A stretch of DNA of 64,000 nt from Sporodiniella umbellata (Eukaryota; Mucoromycota; Mucoromycetes; Mucorales; Rhizopodaceae): positions 273,501 to 337,500 of the forward strand of contig JAIXMR010000002.1 in the NCBI GenBank assembly GCA_025677835.1, written 5' to 3'. The translations under genes were made by a program, and so were the position numbers. Within the stretch, counting starts at the first letter, position 1. The number at the start of each line of letters is the position of its first letter. Shown piece by piece: positions 35,505-48,871 of this stretch. The notes beneath the pieces were generated by a model. That model had not been told where the DNA came from. It ran no database searches and saw nothing but the letters and a program-made list of their open reading frames with translations.

Positions 35505-36412
35505 ATGGCAAGAAAGTTAAAAAAGAAACAGCCCATTACACTACACAAAACAGAATCAAAATTCAAGCACTCTCGCACTGAGACAGCACGTTTAATTCGC
35601 CGATTCCATGTATTAAATAAGGAACTTGCCAAATGTAAAGCTAGCCCAGAGACATCAAAACAAAAAGAAATTGAAATCCTGAAAGAAATGGAATCGCTTG
35701 GTGGATTGGATTGGTATCAAAAAGCTTCCCAATTAGGTCAAAGCAAGGCAAGAGGGGGGGATTCGTCTAAATGGTTGATACAAACCCTCAAAGCACACTG
35801 TAAAGAAGCTACTGAGTCCGTGGAAAAGCCAATCCGAGTTTTAGATGTAGGAGCTGTGGCGCCTGATAATTATAGATCATACTCTTGGATCACAGCCAAG
35901 CCTATTGACCTAAACCCCCAACATCCGGATATACAACAGCAAGACTTTCTGAAGATGGTTCCCCCTTCAGAAACAGATAAATTCGACATTGTATGTCTAA
36001 GCTTGGTTATCAATTTTGTGGGCGATCCAAAAGATCGAGGTAATTCGGGGGTATTTATGTGTTGTCAAACTAAACGAATATGCTAATTTCACAGACACTA
36101 GGACAGATGTTGATACATACACGCAATTTTCTTTCCTCTGTTAAGTCAAGCAGCCGCATGCGCTATCTGTTTTTGGTGGTGCCTTTACCATGCGTTACGA
36201 ACTCCCGGTACATGACACATGAGCATATGTTGGCTATGATGGCTTCAATTGGATACACCAAATGTATAAGCCACCATTTTTCTCACAAGTTGGCATACTA
36301 TCTATTTGAGCTAGTAGAACGCCCTGCTACCAACAATCTGAATTGGAAGAAAAAAGCTTTGCCTGGGAAAGAAGGTGGTGCGCGAAACAATTTCTGCGTC
36401 GTCATAGAATAG
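35505..36412 (+). CDS. BMT2: 25S rRNA adenine-N1 methyltransferase Bmt2-like
   Basis: Exons are 35505-36039 and 36102-36412, giving 281 residues. Bmt2 methylates N1 of one adenine in 25S rRNA in the nucleolus using S-adenosylmethionine. The N-terminal basic region (MARKLKKKQP) resembles a nucleolar signal. The SAM-binding strand is RVLDVGAVAPDNY, then IDLNPQHPDIQQQDF and the catalytic-side FDIVCLSLVINFVGDPKDRG, split just after by the intron. The C-terminal half has FLVVPLPCVTNSRYM and ends GARNNFCVVIE, all typical. An in-frame ATG at 35448 is an alternative start. Its stop lies 21 bp from that of the convergent RAD4 gene. Confidence 0.88.
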
Positions 36413-36433
36413 TTTTCTACTTTTATTGTCTAT

Positions 36434-38883
36434 TTACATATCATCTTCTGGCAAAAAGCCTCCACCTTCATTATTTTCTTCATAATTAAATGCGCTCCAT
36501 ACGTTTTCCGAACTGTCTTCTGTCTTGCTTTTTCCATATTCGCTTTCTACTCTTGCCCTAATAAGGAGCGACTTGAAAAGTTTCCTCCATCTCAAGCATA
36601 CATCTTTTTCTCGCCTTTCAATATCCTTCATAGCCTCAGTCTGCTCCCGCTCTTCTAAAGCCTATTGAAAATAGTATAATTAGTTTTCGCACAAAAAAAA
36701 AAAAAAAAAAAAAAGAATATACATACATCCAAGATCACATCGCGAAATTCCTTTGCGACAACAATACCTGTAATGATTGGCACTGAACGCATTTTGACGA
36801 ACTCAAAACCTGTCTTTGATTATTGTTATATCTTTTCTTTATAAAGAAAAAAAAGTGAACATGAACATACCAAAGCCTCAGCATAATCTACGCCAAGATC
36901 TTTCGCAATTTTTCCAGCACCTTTAGCTATAGCATAAATTTTTTTGAATCTAGTTAGATAAAAACAGGACACAAGTGTTTTTGTTTTACTTGGAATATGT
37001 ACAGCGCCGTCGGGAAGCATTTCTGGAGTAAATAAATCGATATTTCCGTAAGTGTTTTTAGGAACCTTTCCCTTAAAATCGACCGACAAAAGATTAGAGA
37101 CATAAAAACATATAGATGAATAAGCTTACGTTAATAACAGGGTCTGGTATAATTTTTTGTGTTTGCCACTCGCCATAACAGGGTGTCAGGCCTTCTTGTC
37201 CACTTTGCTTTGCCATCTCAGCCATTCTTTTTTTTTCGAGGGTTGTTGCGACCGATTTCACCATTTTTAATGGCTGTTCGCCTTTAACAATCTCCCTCCC
37301 CTGTTTTCTAAAGTCGTTTGCAGAACATAGTGTTTTTACACATTCTCTAGAGTATACTTTTTCTCCTCGTACACTTCCTAGTACAGGACCTTTTGGGTGA
37401 AGAATTTCAAACTTTTTCAGATGTCTCTCAAGGACAAATGATGGATGGTTCTTAAAAGCGCCAATACTTGTCGGCATTTTTTCTTTTGTTTCTAGTTGTC
37501 TAAGATCGTTTTGCTCCAGTTCTTCTGTCTCATCAGGATTTGGCTTGTGACATATTATATCCATAAAAATCTCAAACCAAGGTTTTATTCCAACAGCTTG
37601 ATCGCGTTTTGTTACAGGACGTCCTCTTTGGCGGATTGCCTTATCCATATTGGAGGTGTATCTTCTGGTAACATCAGTTACATAATGCGTCTTTTGACCA
37701 TCGAAAGCTAAAACAAATGAAAGCTGATTATTATGATCCATTGCAGCTGGCTCCATCAAACCAGGCTGGTCTATGAGTGCTCGTACTGGGTCTATAGTAA
37801 GCCATCGCTTTTTTTCATCACAGTAGATTTCGGTCCATAAAGTGGGAGGTTTTGCATCTTTTTGTTTGACCGTTTTATCTAAGTTAACATATGTTCGTCT
37901 CGGTGTACGATACTGAAAGAGCGGCTTGGACCCCTCTTTCTCCTCTGTATCCGCCTTTCTGTTTTTTTTGCTCTCTTGTAGCACTTTATAAGGTAGAGGT
38001 TGAAGGGAGCATACTAAGCGCGCATTGAAATCCAATGATCTCAATAGGGCTACAAAAAGCTCAGAATAGGTATCACTATCCCCTTCCTTTTTTACAAAGA
38101 AAGAAAGAAAATCTTCGATATTGACTATTCTATCTGGGCTTTCATCTATGAGTTTCTGAATTGAAGCACAATCTATGCCGATGCATTCATGAAAGTTCCG
38201 AGTGACCTGGCCTAGCTTTATAATACAAAAATATTCTTGCCACCATTTCAAAAGCGCCTGCAGCTGGGATCTTTTGTTTTTCAGTCTTTTGATGTTGCCA
38301 GGTATAGAATTTATACAGTAAGACTGAATTTTATATCGAAACAGTTAACATTTTGTTGAATGATTGTTTTCAAAAATTACTCTGATTTTTTCATTAGAGC
38401 ACCAGTTGTTGCGCATTTTGAAATGTGCAACTAGTGTCAGAATGTGGCAGTTATGTGTCCATTCGCGAAGATTTCTTTGAAATTCAGCTTCTTGCCTTGA
38501 AAGTTTTGAGCTTTTTGACAGACTAATAGTTGTTTAGATAAAAACCGCGCATGTTCTTTTCTTTACTGTTTGGTAGTTTTTGGAGCTTCAAAAACAATTT
38601 CGACATCATTATAACGTTGTTTACTGTCTGCATAATCCTCATTTGCTTCTGGGAGTTCAACAGTCTCCCAATTAATCTCTTCTTCACTATCTGATTCTGT
38701 ATAAAGTAGGTCTGTTCTATTCTTTTCACTCTCAATGCTCTCACAATCAGAGTTTGCTTCAAATGCTGCTGAGTATGTCGAGTCTTTTTGGTCGTCGTCA
38801 GAGCCCGTTTTGGGCTTTTTGTTTTCGTTTGGAAGCTTTTCCAGACCCTCAGTTATTTTTCTTTTCAAAGAGCCTTTCTTCAT
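36434..38883 (-). CDS. RAD4: Nucleotide excision repair protein Rad4/XPC
   Basis: Exons (minus) are 38883-38567, 38522-38381, 38323-37130, 37071-36990, 36926-36871, 36813-36727 and 36661-36434, giving 701 residues. An acidic N-terminus is followed by the transglutaminase-like domain (LWTEIYCDEKKRWLTIDP). Then come three beta-hairpin domains: BHD1 with FKNHPSFVLERHLKKFE, BHD2 with GSVRGEKVYSRECVKTL and BHD3 with KVPKNTYGNIDLFTPEM, PDGAVHIPTKGAGKIAKDLG and ALTGFEF. Rad4 with Rad23 finds helix-distorting lesions and starts global repair. The short exons of BHD3 were placed by phase and by matching the hairpin motifs. The tail after EFRDVI is charged and variable. It is convergent with BMT2. Confidence 0.93.
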
Positions 38884-40117
38884 TCTTGTGTTGAAAAAAA
38901 AAAAAAAGGACTACGCATTTTTGCATAAATTTTAGATATCTGACAGCAGTCGGAACACTACTATATTGCCTCGGATTTCGTAAAACAAAAGTACAATGAC
39001 TTTGTAGCTCGTTTTTAAATTACATATACTACTGTCATTTAAAGGTTGTCTATATTAATTTTAACATGATTCCGTATTTTAAAAATCAGTAATAACATCT
39101 AATGATATACTGTCTCTGGTCACAATTTACTGAATTTTTGAAAAGTCCTTTTTTTTTTTGGATATTTGTATGATCAATTTGCTCACAATAATAAATTTAA
39201 TTTAACCAATTATTTGAAGCAGGCACTCTTAGTTTTTTTTAAAACTTACCCAATGCTGTTAAAAAGTCAAAAAATGAAGCTACTCGTATGAAGAAAGTAG
39301 TACTAAACGAGAATGTGTGCGTTATACAGTGTATGATAAAGCTAAAATTTTTAATTTAAAGATTAAAAATTGTTTGGCTCCATCAACTGCGACGACAATA
39401 GGGTATTTATCTCTGGACATCATTCAGATTGGCTAGGTGGTATAATGCGTACCCAGACAGAAATTGGCCAACTTAAGGTGGTAAATTTATTCTCAAAAAG
39501 TTGGGCTGGCCTGCTTCAAACACTTGGTCAAGCCAATCTCATTATTATAGACAATTTGATCTCACGCAAATATCGAAAATAACAAACATAACAAAAAAAA
39601 AAAAAAATGGGTAGACCTTTCAGTAGACTGAGAGTTGAAAATAATTAAATATCAAAACAATTTAGGGGGACCAAACTTTCCTAAAGCGGAAACACATCTA
39701 TTTGCTACTATATAGCTTTTTGACATAACAGCATTAATCTCAATACTGTCGTCAAAAGCTGCAAGGTAGTCAGATTTGATTCCAAATGTACGATCTTAGA
39801 AAATATTGAAACATGTTTCTCTCTTTGGATGCACGAACCAAAACTTAAGCCAAATTCTATCTGAGGTGTTGGGGTTCAAGGCCAACTTTTAAGAAATTCA
39901 CTTGATAGTGCATATTATTAAGATGCGGTGCTTTTCTTTTAGCTACTCCAGTCCAATCTATAGTTTTCTTTATCTGTTAGCGTTATCTAACTAAAAAAAA
40001 CGAAAACAAAAACAAAAAAACAAAAAAAAAGGAAAAAAACTGCCCTTTAATTTATTTGACGCGCGTCCAGAACTATTAATAATTACAGTTTCTTTTTATT
40101 TACTTTAGTTCATAAAG
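38884..40117. other. Divergent spacer between RAD4 and UBP6
   Basis: No complete gene was found. A 70-codon open stretch at 39370-39582 (plus) has no ATG and stops just before an A-rich tract near 39590-39607. The remaining DNA is AT-rich with homopolymer runs, especially at 39990-40030 next to the UBP6 start. Confidence 0.5.
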
Positions 40118-41757
40118 ATGCCAAAAATAAGTGTAAACATTAAATGGAGTGGAAAGAAGTTCGAAAACATGGAGCTTGGTAAATAAATTCTTTGGGTTTA
40201 TTCGAAGTGAATGAATTCACAAACTTCAGACTTCTGACCAAATATTTTTATTTAAACATCTAGACACGGATGAATCTCCTGAGCTTTTCAAAACCCAAGT
40301 CTACTCGCAAACAGGCGTTCCACCTGAGCGCCAAAAAATTATGGTCAAGGGAGGTATTTTAAAGGTAAAGCAACTTATATGTTTTATTTTCGAGTTGACT
40401 CTTACGACTATGACAGGATACGACGGATTTGAACCAACTAAACTTGAAGAACGGGCACACTTTTATGGTAATGGGTACTGCTGGCGAACTTCCTAAAGCA
40501 CCCCCTAAACCTATTCAATTTTTGGACGATTTGACTGAGGCCGAACTTATGGAAGCTTTGGACATTCCTGCAGGTTTGGAGAATCTCGGCAATACATGTT
40601 ATATGGTATGTACGATGTTGATATGTTCATATATATATACGCACAGAAACTAAAAAGTTTTTGTGGTGAAAAAGAATGCCACTCTACAATGTATGAAAGT
40701 TATGCCCGAACTCCAGACATCGTTAGAGAAATATGAACACACTATTTCTTCCGGCGACAATCGTGCAAATTTAGTGGCAAGTCTCAGAGATCTTTTTAAA
40801 AGCCTCTCAAAAACATCGGAAGGCTTCCCGCCACTCGTTTTTTGGCAAATGCTGCGACAAACTTTTCCTCAGTTTAGCCAAACTGGCCAAGGAGGTGTAC
40901 CTATGCAACAGGATGCAGAAGAGTGTTGGAGTGAGTTAGTCACTGTTTTGAAGAACAAATTACCTCAAACAGACTCAAAAAACTTTATTGAGCGATATAT
41001 GACAGGTCAACTGGAGTCAGTTACATCATGCGAAGAAGCACCAGAAGAAGAAAAGACCGTTTCAAATGATGAATTCAATAAGTTGAGCTGTCACATTTCT
41101 ATTAACACCAACTACATGATTCATGGTATTGTAGAGTCAATGAACGAAACCATTGAAAAGGCCTCTCCCACCTTAAATCGTACAGCTAAATACCAACGCA
41201 AAAATCGTGTAAGTCGATTGCCTCATTATCTACCGGTTCAGTTTATTCGTTTCTTTTGGAAGCCTCAAGAGGGTGTTAGAGCCAAAATATTGCGCAAGGT
41301 GAAATTCCCTTTAGAATTTGATGCTACTGAGTTATGTACACCCGAACTCCAAAACAAATTTAGTAAGGCCAAGCTAAAGTTGAAGGAAGTTGAGGAGAAA
41401 AAGATCCAAAGGGAAAGAGAAGAGAAACGCAGAAAGCTGGATGGTGAAACTAGTCAGTCTATGGATACAACTGAAGACAAAATAGATTGGAAAGAATTTT
41501 TGGATCCTGAGCTGGTGAAAGATGCTGGATGTAACCCTACTGGGCAATACGAATTATGTGCTGTTTTGACTCATGTTGGAAGATCAGCCGATTCGGGTCA
41601 CTACATTGCTTGGGTGAAACAAAAAGCAGACGAATGGTACAAGTTTGACGATGATAAAGTGTCGTCTCTGCGCGACGCTGATATAGAGCGTCTTGATGGT
41701 GGTGGAGACTGGCATACGGCCTATATCGTTTTATACAGAGCCAAGCAGCTTGAATAA
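40118..41757 (+). CDS. UBP6: Proteasome-bound deubiquitinase Ubp6/USP14
   Basis: Exons are 40118-40178, 40264-40364, 40417-40605 and 40675-41757, giving 477 residues. An N-terminal ubiquitin-like domain (MPKISVNIKWSGKKFEN to about 75) docks on the proteasome base. The catalytic Cys115 lies in GLENLGNTCYMNATLQC, interrupted by the last intron right after CYM. The QQDAEECWSEL block follows, and His426 is in SADSGHYIAWV. A charged Glu/Lys insertion occurs around residue 330. The enzyme trims ubiquitin chains from substrates held by the 26S proteasome. It is the first of three consecutive ubiquitin-related genes. Length agrees with yeast and animal members. Confidence 0.96.
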
Positions 41758-41798
41758 ACAAACTGAGCCTGCCTTTAATCGTAGTTTTTATTTAATTA

Positions 41799-42914
41799 CT
41801 AAAAATAAACCTGAGTGGCCTGATCAAAAGTAGACTCATGCGGGCAATAGGGACATTTGAATTTGGACGAGGATCGACTACTTTTTGCGAGTCGCTTTAG
41901 ACTTTCTTTACATATAACATGCCCGCAGGTGAGCATCATAGGAGGGTTTTCATCTGTTGCTTGCTCTTTGGACACAGGGCAAGCAAAGACAGAATGGAAT
42001 CTCAGGCTTTCATCCAACGGAACCTCAACGGGTAATTCATCTTGAGCACTCCATTCTGCTTTGTTAATAGTCATGATTTTATACATTTTCATTATTACAG
42101 GTAGCGCAATTATTCCAACGTAAGAGCTGAGCATGTATTGTGAGTACAAGAAAAAAAGTCAATGTCTTTTTCGCTTTTTGCATGAGACGTACCTTGTTTG
42201 CAAGGGGCTTTGCATGCTTATCTGTAATAAAGAACAAAAATCTTTTTGAAATTCTTGTTGAATTTCAGTCCAGTTAGATTGTGCAAAGAGATCGTTGTAT
42301 AGTTGGACCTCTGGCTTATCAATGTATAAACTTGCAGTAAGCAATCTACTGACCTCTGTTGTAAATTCAGTTTTAGCAACACGTTTGACCTTTTTCTTCT
42401 TTTACTTTTTTATTCGACGACATACCCATATCTCGTTTTCCGCAGAAAGCTTTGAAATGATCCATCCCATATCGTACAGCTTCCAATCTAGTACTAAATA
42501 AGAGCATTTGGATATATTTCATTCGGTGTAGACTGAATTCTAGGCTACTTTGCATTCGTCCTAACCCTTCACGGTTGGCTTGGGCCCATCTAAAGTAAAT
42601 GTATTTTTTGTTAAAAAAAAGGAAGCCTATATCAGAAATATTTATATACTCTATAGCTAGCGTCAAATCATTTTCTTTTTCTATCTGCTGCAGTATGGTA
42701 TGCATTTGCTGAATATCGCCTTTCAATTTTTCAACAGTGTCGCGGAGTTCACTATCAATAGGTATTCCTGCCTCATGCAAGAAATTCTCGCATAATTGAA
42801 ACTGTCCCTGTCGAACAAAGTGAATTGCCAAAGTGCTTTGTATCACTTTTTGTTTGTCGACAAAAGCCTCTGGCTGATATACTTCAACCACGTCTTGTCT
42901 AAACTTCTGTATTC

Positions 42915-42947
<33 letters not shown>

Positions 42948-43273
42948 ACACTGTTTAGTTGATTCGAAAAGAAGAAAACGTACCTTTTCCATTTCTTTCC
43001 CCATTTTTGTAAGAGAGTTTTGATATTCTTTTTGGGGTTTGTGAAAACTAAGTTTTTTTGCCTGCTCTTTTAATGCTTCAATTTTGAACGTTTTGTTTTC
43101 TGTCCTTTAATTTAGTCATTGTAGTTGCTTCCTTTTGTAAAATTACCGTCAGAAATTGTTTCTTTTGTTGTTTTTAGAAGCTCATAAAATGAATCTAATT
43201 GAGAAAAAATAGTATTGTACATAGTCTTTTGCTTATGAGAGATAACGCGGCTGTTTGCTTTTAGGTTGTCCAT
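41799..43273 (-). CDS. RMD5: GID/CTLH complex E3 subunit Rmd5/Gid2
   Basis: Exons (minus) are 43273-43147, 43099-42984, 42906-42650, 42589-42426, 42355-42193 and 42126-41799, giving 384 residues, like yeast and human RMND5. The LisH segment is around [20 protein letters not shown]. The CTLH/CRA region has [30 protein letters not shown] and QSPLQTSSYV. The C-terminal RING is degenerate in the family-typical way: FACPVSKEQ in place of a second zinc cysteine, then [10 protein letters not shown] and CPYCPHE. Rmd5 pairs with Gid9 to ubiquitinate gluconeogenic enzymes and other substrates. Exon 5 was set by an acceptor at 42356, which avoids in-frame stops. A 30-nt A run (T on the coding strand) fills intron 2. 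Confidence 0.92.
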
Positions 43274-43886
43274 TAGGCGAATGTGTGTATAATTATTTTT
43301 ATGTGAAAAAAAAAAGAAAAATAATAAAAGAGAGGCACAAACAAATAAGAGAATGGAAAAATATGTGGCTCAAGCTATAAAACTCTCTATGTTCTTTAAT
43401 AATATAAGCCAGGATGTATAACCTAGTTTCGTGATAAAATATACAATTACCACAAAAAAAATTTCTTTAAGTTCTTTTACTAAAAACGTTTTGCCTTTCT
43501 AACAAAAAAAAATATTTCTTTTATATCGCTACAGAAGCAATTGTAGACATTATACTTCTGACTGTATTTGCGTTACTTGGTTTTATTTTTTCGGTGGCGT
43601 ATTATTTTTCTTTCTAGCTTTACATGTCCAAACGGTATCCTATATTATTAGGAGAGTCTTCTTTTAGAATATAGTGCATTAGGGCGCTGGTCATATATAT
43701 TTGCGAATACTATTGAAAAAAAGACGGCTTAATTCCTTTTCGCTGTTACACCACTACAGGAGTCTTATTTCTTAACAATGTGAACGGCCTTTCTGCTGAT
43801 TGGTTATGTTTATATATGTCAAAAAATAAAATAAAATAAAAACAAACTGAAAATACATCGCCCTTTCTTTCTTTATTTCTTTTTTT
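43274..43886. promoter_or_regulatory. Bidirectional promoter between RMD5 and the SHPRH-like gene
   Basis: The two genes start head to head about 613 bp apart. The spacer is AT-rich with several A or T runs. No specific factor site was recognised. Confidence 0.5.
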
Positions 43887-46800
43887 ATGCTTGTTGTGAA
43901 GGGAACTACCGGAAATCTACCAGTTCTACTAAAGTACATAGAATTCAAATGCAAAAACAACTGCGAGAGTCAGAAAAGGAGACATGCTACTGGTAGTTTC
44001 GAAGTACAGCTCCCTATTCAATTTCGTGAGCTCGAATCTTACCACCAATCTTTTCTACAAAAACTGACAGAACTGGATTACAATGATATCAACATAAATT
44101 GGGAATTTAAAAACATTGCAGAGGGATTTTTTATAAGTATGACAGCTATTTGCCCACTGGGTTATCTTTGGGCGAACGAGCTAGTAGGAACAATGGAAGA
44201 AATAGAAAAATGTCAACACACAATTGATAACGATCGCGAATTATGGATTGCAATTGCCTTGGAGATAAAAAATAGCGGAATGGAAAATAGAGGCTTTCAG
44301 TTAGAGAGCAATAACGGTTTATTCATGGAACTTTCTCTAGAGGGCTTAAAAAATACGGATCATATTATGGATTTTGCGCAGTCAGAGCAATACAAATGGT
44401 CATCAGTTAGCGAGTTTTTTGAAATGTTGCAGCCTCCAGTATCAGATACATGTTTGAACCATTATGTATCTGAAAAAGTAAAATGTACCTTGAAACCTTT
44501 CCAAACACAAAACATTAGCTGGATGGTTAGTTTTTGTTAGTCACTTATACAAACTAATGATTTAATAATTTTTCAGATGGAAAGAGAAGGACATGTGGTA
44601 AATAGTGAAGGGAAGATAAGTCCACTTCCGACCATGTATGAAAGAGCTCCGCTTTTATGCAAAGGAAGCGGTGATTCCATAGTTAACCAAATTACCAAAG
44701 AGAAAATAAGCGACAAAAAAATAATTAGAAACCTTCAGGAACTGTCCTATAGAGGTGGCATTCTGGCAGATGAAATGGGACTTGGAAAAACAGTTTGGTA
44801 AAAAGAAAGAGAAAGGCATAGTCAACTAAACAATTCAATTAGCGTGATCGGACTTATTACACGGCATTCTTTCAATTCAAATGACACACTTCATCCAAAG
44901 CCAAAAGCTAAAGGGCTATTTTTTTTGAAGTCTACACTGATTATTACTCCAGAAGCGATAATCAAACAATGGATTTTAGAGTTTGAAAAACACTCCCCTA
45001 GTCTGACATATTATGTATATAAGGGCCGAAGTAAAGGAGATTATGTTGATGCAAAGGATCTTGCCAGATACGACGTCGTATTATGTGATTATCAGGTAAA
45101 AGCAATACAATTTTTTTAAAAAAAAAAAAAACGCTTTTACTTACTAGTTTTGATCCGATTTGAAGAAAAGTATAAACAATTTTAGTGAATTATTCAAATG
45201 AGCTGTAGCTATCTCAAATAATTCTCTAAGTTTGTTTATATTTCTCTTTAATTTTGGATCAGGACAAAACTATAGACTTTCAAAACGGAGATAAATCATT
45301 CTTTGCCACCTCCAGATAGACCGCGTAGAAAAGGTGACAATCTTCTTTTTTTTAAAAAAATATTTAAAAAGTAATTACCTTGCACAGCTATTAAGTACGA
45401 GTACCCTCAAAGCCCTTTAGTCACTGTATTATGGTTTAGGTGTGTACTTGATGAGGTAAGTTCTTGGGTTAGTTAGAACATATTTAAATGTAATCCAGGC
45501 ACAAATGATTGAATCCAATACATCCAATGTAACAGTAATGGCTAAGCGGATTCCTAGATGGTATTCCTGGGCTATTTCAGGAACTCCTATGAAAAGAGCG
45601 TACGTAGATCTTTATGGTGTTTATGACTTCTTAAGTCTGGAGCGAACTGTGTCAAGTTTAAACTCGTTTTCAAAGCTCGTAGCCAAAAACCAATTATTCT
45701 ATAGATTTTCAAAAGAAACTATCAGAAGAAATACTAAAAAACATCTAAACACTCAAGTTTTAATACCGCAACAATACCGACATGTAGTTCGTGTTCCTTT
45801 TTCGACTATTGAACAACATTATTATGATGACCTCTGGCGAAAGTGTAGAGAAGAAATAGACTTTTCTTGGCTTGAAAGTAATCAATGGAAACCCCCTGAG
45901 GAGCAAATGGAGTTATTCAACGAGACTAAATTACGTCTAAGGCTATGGGTACGTTTTTGCTGTGGCGTTTTAATGTCCTAATTATTTTTTCTTGATTTTG
46001 ATTTTTTTAGCTTCTCGCATTGAGGCAAAACTGTATACATCCTTCTGTTATCACTAACAATCGTTTAAACCAAAACAATCAAAGCCGTGTCCAGCCTCTT
46101 TCTGAAGTGTTGTCAGAAATGAATCATAAGGCTCAAGACTCGCTGGACGACCATCAGTACGCATATTATAAATCTAAGCTCAAAGTTGCAGGTATGCATG
46201 AAGTTTTACACTCTTGGAATGAAGCTTTAAAGATATACACCTCCAATATCTTGCCTGTGGCTGAATTTGAACAACTTTATTGTGCGCGTATTGAAAAGCT
46301 TGAGGGACATATAACCGAGGATGAAGAAAAACACATGACTGCGCTAAAGGCGACACATCAAAAATGGACTTTGTTACTACACCAGTTCTATTTTTATACT
46401 GCAGGTGTTTTTCATGTTCTAAAATGTGAAGTAGATGAAACAGAGTATTATACCAAAGCAAGTCGCTTGCGCAGGGTTCTACTTGAAAAAGAAGCAGACC
46501 GTGTTAGATCTTCAATTAAAGATATGCAAATATCAACAAATAATATGTTATTAAATCCTGAAAAACATCAATTGGGAACCCGAGCACTTGAAGTCGACTT
46601 TGAGTTTTTTGAAGACAATGAAGATTACTTAGAAATGAAAGAACACAACATAAATACTGTTAACAATGTAAACCACATTGGAGCAATCATGGATCAACAA
46701 TTAGAAAAGCTGAAATATTTGAGAAACAAACTACTTGAAGTTTTAACCAAAAGCTTTGAAGAAGACGATGATGCGGCAACGGGTGATGAATATGCCAATT

Positions 46801-48620
46801 CTTTGAGAGAGCAAGAAATATGTCAGATTTATTTGGATGCATATCAACAATTATTAAAAGATCGAAAGTTTATCGTAAATGGTACCACCAATGTTCTATT
46901 TGAGCCAGTGAAACCAATAAGAGACAATGGAGAATTTATGAGCAAAGAGGCTATGATGGTCCAAAGGACTGAATTCCAATTTAGAAAGCATTTGTCTGGT
47001 CCAGCGATAGGGTTCCGTATTGAATGCTTGAAGGATACCGAACAAAACCTGAAATCTATCAAAAACTCTTTAATCGATAAACCGAACTTTAAATCAGCCG
47101 TTATCTCCATTGTAGAGGAATCTCAGAGAATCAGAAAAATCCTTCCATCTCAGATAAAGTTAATCGAGTTTTTAGAAGGGTAGGTTTGCGGACAATCTAT
47201 ACGTTTCTAACACAGTCCATTATAGTGATGCGCATAGACTATCAAACCTTCTTAACTTCCGCACAGCTTATTATAAGAGACTCCAAAAAATATCAGACTC
47301 TCTGTTGGTAAGAAAATCTCTGCTCAATAATTTGATTGGTAAACATCGATGTATAGGAGTGGTCCCACACAAAACCACAAAACGAGATCGAAGCCTTGGA
47401 AAAAAAACAGGAAAGACTGATAGAGCTTATCGCTCAGGCTAAATCCAAAAGCCAATACTTTAAAGTCCTCACAGAAGAGCTGTCATCAAAAAACAATACA
47501 GCCCAGAAAGACTGTATGATTTGTCAAGAACCTATTGAGAAAGGAATGATTACTTATTGGTAGGCCAATATAGTGTTTTTACAATGTTGTATAATACTAA
47601 TGCTTAAAGTATAGTGGCCATGTTGTAAGTATAAATGAGTAAAATTGAGGGGGAAATTAACATTTTGTAGTCTTGCTTTAACTGTGGTTCTTTTTGGATC
47701 AAAAGTAGACAAAAGTGTCATACATGTGCTGGAAAAGTGTTGCCCAATGAGTGGTATACAGTGTGTAAGTCGAATGTATAACATTACCTAATTTCTTTAT
47801 GAATTTTCAAAAATTAACAGGAAATTCTTTTTTCTTTTTTAAAAAAAGCTTATAAACAGTTGGAAATAACTGAAGACGATGGGGATACTAGTAAATCCAC
47901 AGAGGAAGGCAACAGTAGCCATCCAGAGTATCTTTCAAATCTTTTAAAGCAAACAAATAGTCAGAATATCATGGGAGAATATGGTGCAAAGCTAGATAGT
48001 ATCATTAGGCATATAAAGTACTTGAAGCAAACAGGCGAATCAAAATGCGTGGTATTCTCCCAGTTTCCTAAAGTCATAGATATGCTTAAAATGGGTTTAG
48101 AAAACAATGGCATTCAATGTATGGCACTGACTAACTATAGTAAAAAGAAAGTAGATGCAACACAATTTCAAAACGACCCAAATCTTTCTGTGATTTTATT
48201 ACATTCAAGAAGCCACTCGAGGTGCGGAATATGCATGTATATATAATTCAACGCTAAACTTATATATACGTATAGTGGACTTACATTGGTGGCTGCACAT
48301 ACAGTGTTTATAGTAGAACCTCTTTTGAATCAGTCTTTAGAAAAACAGGCGGTTAACCGAATCCATCGTATTGGTCAAACAAAGAATGTATGGATGTTAT
48401 TAAAAAAAATAATACTAACGCTTGTAAGACAAATGTATTCTATTATGTAATTCAAGACACAATCGAGGAGCGTATTCACTCTATTTTCAGTGCAAGACAA
48501 AATAGTAGCGCTCTATCTGAAGACAACTTAAAATTGGCAAATCAATCAGAGGGAGGTGGGGAGTATGTTCAAGAAGACGATTTGAGACTCTGTTTCACCC
48601 AAAATGAAGCATTCTTGTAG
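43887..48620 (+). CDS. SHPRH/Irc20-like SNF2 helicase with embedded RING E3 domain
   Basis: Fourteen exons make 1307 residues: 43887-44525, 44577-44797, 44843-45095, 45276-45333, 45388-45455, 45499-45948, 46011-47179, 47226-47307, 47357-47559, 47615-47624, 47671-47764, 47849-48221, 48276-48387 and 48429-48620. The ATPase Walker A lies at about 278-285 (ADEMGLGKT), Walker B reads VLDEAQM, motif III is AISGTPMKR, and the late motif VI is [12 protein letters not shown] long helical insertion follows, then a RING from about residue 1033 (CMICQEP, CGHV, CFNC, CHTCAGK). SHPRH-type proteins ubiquitinate PCNA or remodel chromatin during damage tolerance; Irc20 is the yeast relative. Exon 10 is only 10 nt and lies inside the RING. 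The gene begins head to head with RMD5. Confidence 0.9.
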
Positions 48621-48871
48621 ATAAAGCAAAGAAATAAGCGCTTTATATGAGTTATAAAAATTTGTCAAAAAAGAGCGATATAACGATTTAATAAACACTA
48701 TCTAACTCAAATAGTATTTTGATGTCTACACAAAATCAATACCGCGTTTTACGATACAAACTGCATATAGATGTACGATACGCATGATTTAACAATATAC
48801 CAGGAAGAAAAGTATAAGGGACATTAAAAAATTAGGTTCGGTATTGCAGTTTTTTTTATAGTTTGTTGGTC

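Noticed and set aside
42356..42425. Apparent premature stop in RMD5 after the KRDM segment
   Set aside because: An intron 42356-42425 joins in phase to EVSRLLTAS and restores the family alignment.
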